From Fimbriimonadaceae bacterium (GTDB lineage Bacteria > Armatimonadota > Fimbriimonadia > Fimbriimonadales > Fimbriimonadaceae), in NCBI GenBank assembly GCA_020849075.1, contig JADLGZ010000004.1, forward strand, positions 1 through 6,655: a stretch of 6,655 nt of DNA, in the 5' to 3' direction. The position numbers were made by a program, and so were the translations under genes. A model generated the notes under the pieces. That model worked only from the letters and a program-made list of their open reading frames with translations, did not search any database and had not been told where the DNA came from. How positions within the stretch are numbered: the stretch's first letter is position 1; the number at the start of each line of letters is the position of its first letter. Shown piece after piece: positions 4,772-6,655 of the stretch.

Positions 4772-6655
4772 CGCTCGACCGCCGCCATTTCATTCCAATT
4801 TGGGCCAAGCTTGGCATCCACCTCGATCGGCACGTCCACCGTCATCGCATTCTCCATCAAGCTCCTAATGGGCTCAATCAACCCATGCTCAGCGGGCGTC
4901 ATCTCGAACACAAGTTCGTCATGAACCTGGAGCAACATCCTCGTTGCCGAGGCTCCCAATCTTTGGCGAACATCAATCATTGCTAGCTTAATCATGTCCG
5001 CGGCTGCACCTTGGATGGGAGCATTCATGGCTTGTCGCTCGCTGTAGAGCCTTTCATTCCGGTTTGCCGCGTGGATATCGGGGAAGTACCGCCGACGCCC
5101 GCGAAGCGTGGTCGTGAAGCCCTTGCTTCGAGCCTCGGCGACAGCGCCGTCCGTATACGCTTTCACCTTCGGGAATCGTTCGAAGTACTGGGTGATCAAT
5201 TCCTTTGCTTCGCTGACGCCAAAACCCTCTCCCAGTTGCTGAGCAAGGCCAAAGTCCGTAACTCCATAGAGCACAGCGTAGTTGAGCATCTTTGCCAAGC
5301 GGCGTTGCTCCTTGCTGACGTCTTCGTTGTCCACATGGAACATCAAGGAGGCCGTCACGGTGTGCACGTCCACACGGTCTTCGAAAGCCTGTACGAGGTT
5401 TTCGTCGCGGCACAGGTGAGCCAGCAACCGTAACTCAATTTGGGAGTAATCAAAGGACGCGAGTTCACGGCCCTCTTCGGCAACGAATGCCTTTCTGATT
5501 TTTCGGCCCACCTCGGTTCGGATTGGAATATTCTGCAAGTTCGGGTCGTTCGAACTGAGCCTCCCGGTGGCGGCCACAGCTTGAGAATACGTGGTGTGAA
5601 CTCTGCCATCATCCTTCACCATTCTGGGGAGGGCGTCGGCGTAGGTGCTCTTGAGCTTTGACAACTCACGATACTGCAGGATGGCCCGCACGATCGGATG
5701 GTCTATCTCGTTCAGAATCTCCGCTCCTGTTGCCCAGCCGGTCTTCGTCTTCTTACTCCCCGGCAACTTCATGACCTCAAAAAGGACTTCACCCAGCTGT
5801 TTCGGAGATGAAATCAGAAACTCCTGTCCCGCATGTTCAAAGACCTCTTTCTGAGCTTGGACAATGTCGCCCTCCAGAGCCTTTGAGAATTCTTGCAGGG
5901 ACGAACTGTTCAGCTTGATGCCTGTTCGCTCCATCTCGGCAAGGATGGGTATCAGGGGTAGCTCCATCGTATCCAGCACTTGCGATTGTTCCTCAAGCGC
6001 TAGCCTTTCTCGCATGACTCGCTCCAGACGGTACAACCCAACCGCAGCCTGTTCTGGATTTTCAGGTGGCGCGACATCCAAGTACCCTTGGATCAAATCC
6101 CGCAAAGTGTAGTTGCTCCTTCCGCTCTGAAGTACATAACCAGCGAGCATGGAGTCAAACCGCGGGGGCACCAAGGGAGCATCGGACGACTTGTAGATCG
6201 GCTTGACATCATGACCAATGGCTAATTCCGGATGGGCTAAGAAAAGTTGCTCCCCGAAATGGGCCGGTCCATACCGGACTTCTCCGCCGATTGCGATCCA
6301 CGCCTCACTCACACTGACTTCATCAAACATGGATTGTTGGGGGGCTCCTGCAACAATGTTCAGCGCGAACGGACGACCATTGACCCACTTTTCGAGGTCT
6401 TCGAATTGCGAAAATGGGGTCCTAGTGGCAACATCTAAAGACTCAGATTCAACAGATGCGACGCTAATCCCTTCTTGACCGGAGTACCTCGCCAAGACTT
6501 GGTGCAATCGCCGAGCGTGAGTCTTGAACTCTAGGCTCAGCAACATGGCTTCGGCGCGTTCAAAATTCTCGGGGCCGATGTGGTACGGGGCGAAGTCAAA
6601 GGTGACGGGGACGTCGCGGACGATTGTTGCGAGCCATTTACTCTTTGGAATCTGC
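4768..6655 (-). CDS. polA: DNA polymerase I, lacking its N-terminal part (5' end outside window)
   Basis: Family A DNA polymerase for Okazaki fragment processing and repair synthesis. About 628 C-terminal residues are present. The frame stays open through the right edge, and the residues before the Met at 6546 (SKWLATIVRDVPVTFD) match the end of the 5'-3' exonuclease region, so that Met is internal. Numbering from it: a 3'-5' exonuclease-like domain spans about 30-185, but Exo I (N63, V65), Exo II (I117) and Exo III (Q166, G170) have lost the catalytic acids and Tyr. The polymerase domain is intact: TGRLSSNDPNLQNIP (327-341), motif A FDYSQIELR with Asp366, motif B R415...K419...Y427-G428, RGRRRYFPD (482-490), and motif C VHDELVFE with Asp543. 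In the O-helix, Tyr423 stands where E. coli has Phe762 and Taq Phe667. It ends in a GTGA overlap with pdxH. Confidence 0.98.
   Translation of the reverse strand, partial: QIPKSKWLATIVRDVPVTFDFAPYHIGPENFERAEAMLLSLEFKTHARRLHQVLARYSGQEGISVASVESESLDVATRTPFSQFEDLEKWVNGRPFALNIVAGAPQQSMFDEVSVSEAWIAIGGEVRYGPAHFGEQLFLAHPELAIGHDVKPIYKSSDAPLVPPRFDSMLAGYVLQSGRSNYTLRDLIQGYLDVAPPENPEQAAVGLYRLERVMRERLALEEQSQVLDTMELPLIPILAEMERTGIKLNSSSLQEFSKALEGDIVQAQKEVFEHAGQEFLISSPKQLGEVLFEVMKLPGSKKTKTGWATGAEILNEIDHPIVRAILQYRELSKLKSTYADALPRMVKDDGRVHTTYSQAVAATGRLSSNDPNLQNIPIRTEVGRKIRKAFVAEEGRELASFDYSQIELRLLAHLCRDENLVQAFEDRVDVHTVTASLMFHVDNEDVSKEQRRLAKMLNYAVLYGVTDFGLAQQLGEGFGVSEAKELITQYFERFPKVKAYTDGAVAEARSKGFTTTLRGRRRYFPDIHAANRNERLYSERQAMNAPIQGAAADMIKLAMIDVRQRLGASATRMLLQVHDELVFEMTPAEHGLIEPIRSLMENAMTVDVPIEVDAKLGPNWNEMAAVER

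Noticed and set aside
5011..5433. 140-codon + strand frame opposite polA
   Set aside because: It is antisense to the conserved polymerase motifs, so the open frame is explained by polA codon bias.
6544..6546. Met at 6546 as the polA start
   Set aside because: The frame stays open to the window edge and the upstream residues match the end of the Pol I 5'-3' exonuclease region.

Overview
The window reads as a compact bacterial chromosomal segment of moderate GC content, with eight protein genes, intergenic gaps of 74 bp or less and no RNA genes, mobile elements, CRISPR arrays or long non-coding stretches. The gene set fits a non-proteobacterial lineage: a SufS-SufU pair, a DXP-independent PdxS vitamin B6 synthase, a DNA polymerase I whose proofreading domain has lost its catalytic residues, and several small secreted proteins. 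My best guess is Armatimonadota (Fimbriimonadia-like), from general impression only; nothing here proves it.

Layout. On the + strand, positions 1-868 carry the 3' part of a SufS cysteine desulfurase gene and an overlapping sufU. Then come two tandem paralogous genes for exported YbjN-family proteins (934-1392 and 1467-1943). Convergent to these, only 3 bp away, is pdxS on the - strand (1947-2837), which starts at a TTG behind a perfect Shine-Dalgarno sequence. A 73-bp divergent spacer containing a 6-8-6 palindrome separates pdxS from a two-gene + strand unit of unknown function (2911-3765, exported protein; 3762-4175, cytosolic protein; ATGA overlap). The - strand then carries pdxH (4172-4771), which shares a GTGA start/stop overlap with the upstream polA (4768 to beyond the right edge).

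Functional links. SufS is a pyridoxal-phosphate (PLP) enzyme that supplies sulfur to SufU for Fe-S assembly. PdxS makes PLP de novo with PdxT, which is not in this window, and PdxH makes PLP from salvaged pyridoxine or pyridoxamine phosphate. Three of the eight genes therefore make or use PLP, though they lie in separate transcription units.

Most notable points: (1) Pol I has a natural Tyr at the O-helix position that controls dideoxynucleotide discrimination (Phe in E. coli and Taq) together with a dead 3'-5' exonuclease domain. (2) The SufS/SufU pair is unusual: SufS has a QQC rather than HHC active-site loop, and SufU lacks the family's usual insertion and has a CxxCxxC cluster. (3) There is a tandem pair of exported YbjN paralogues. 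(4) A two-gene unit of unknown function sits divergent from pdxS. I see no clear-cut new defence or mobile system.
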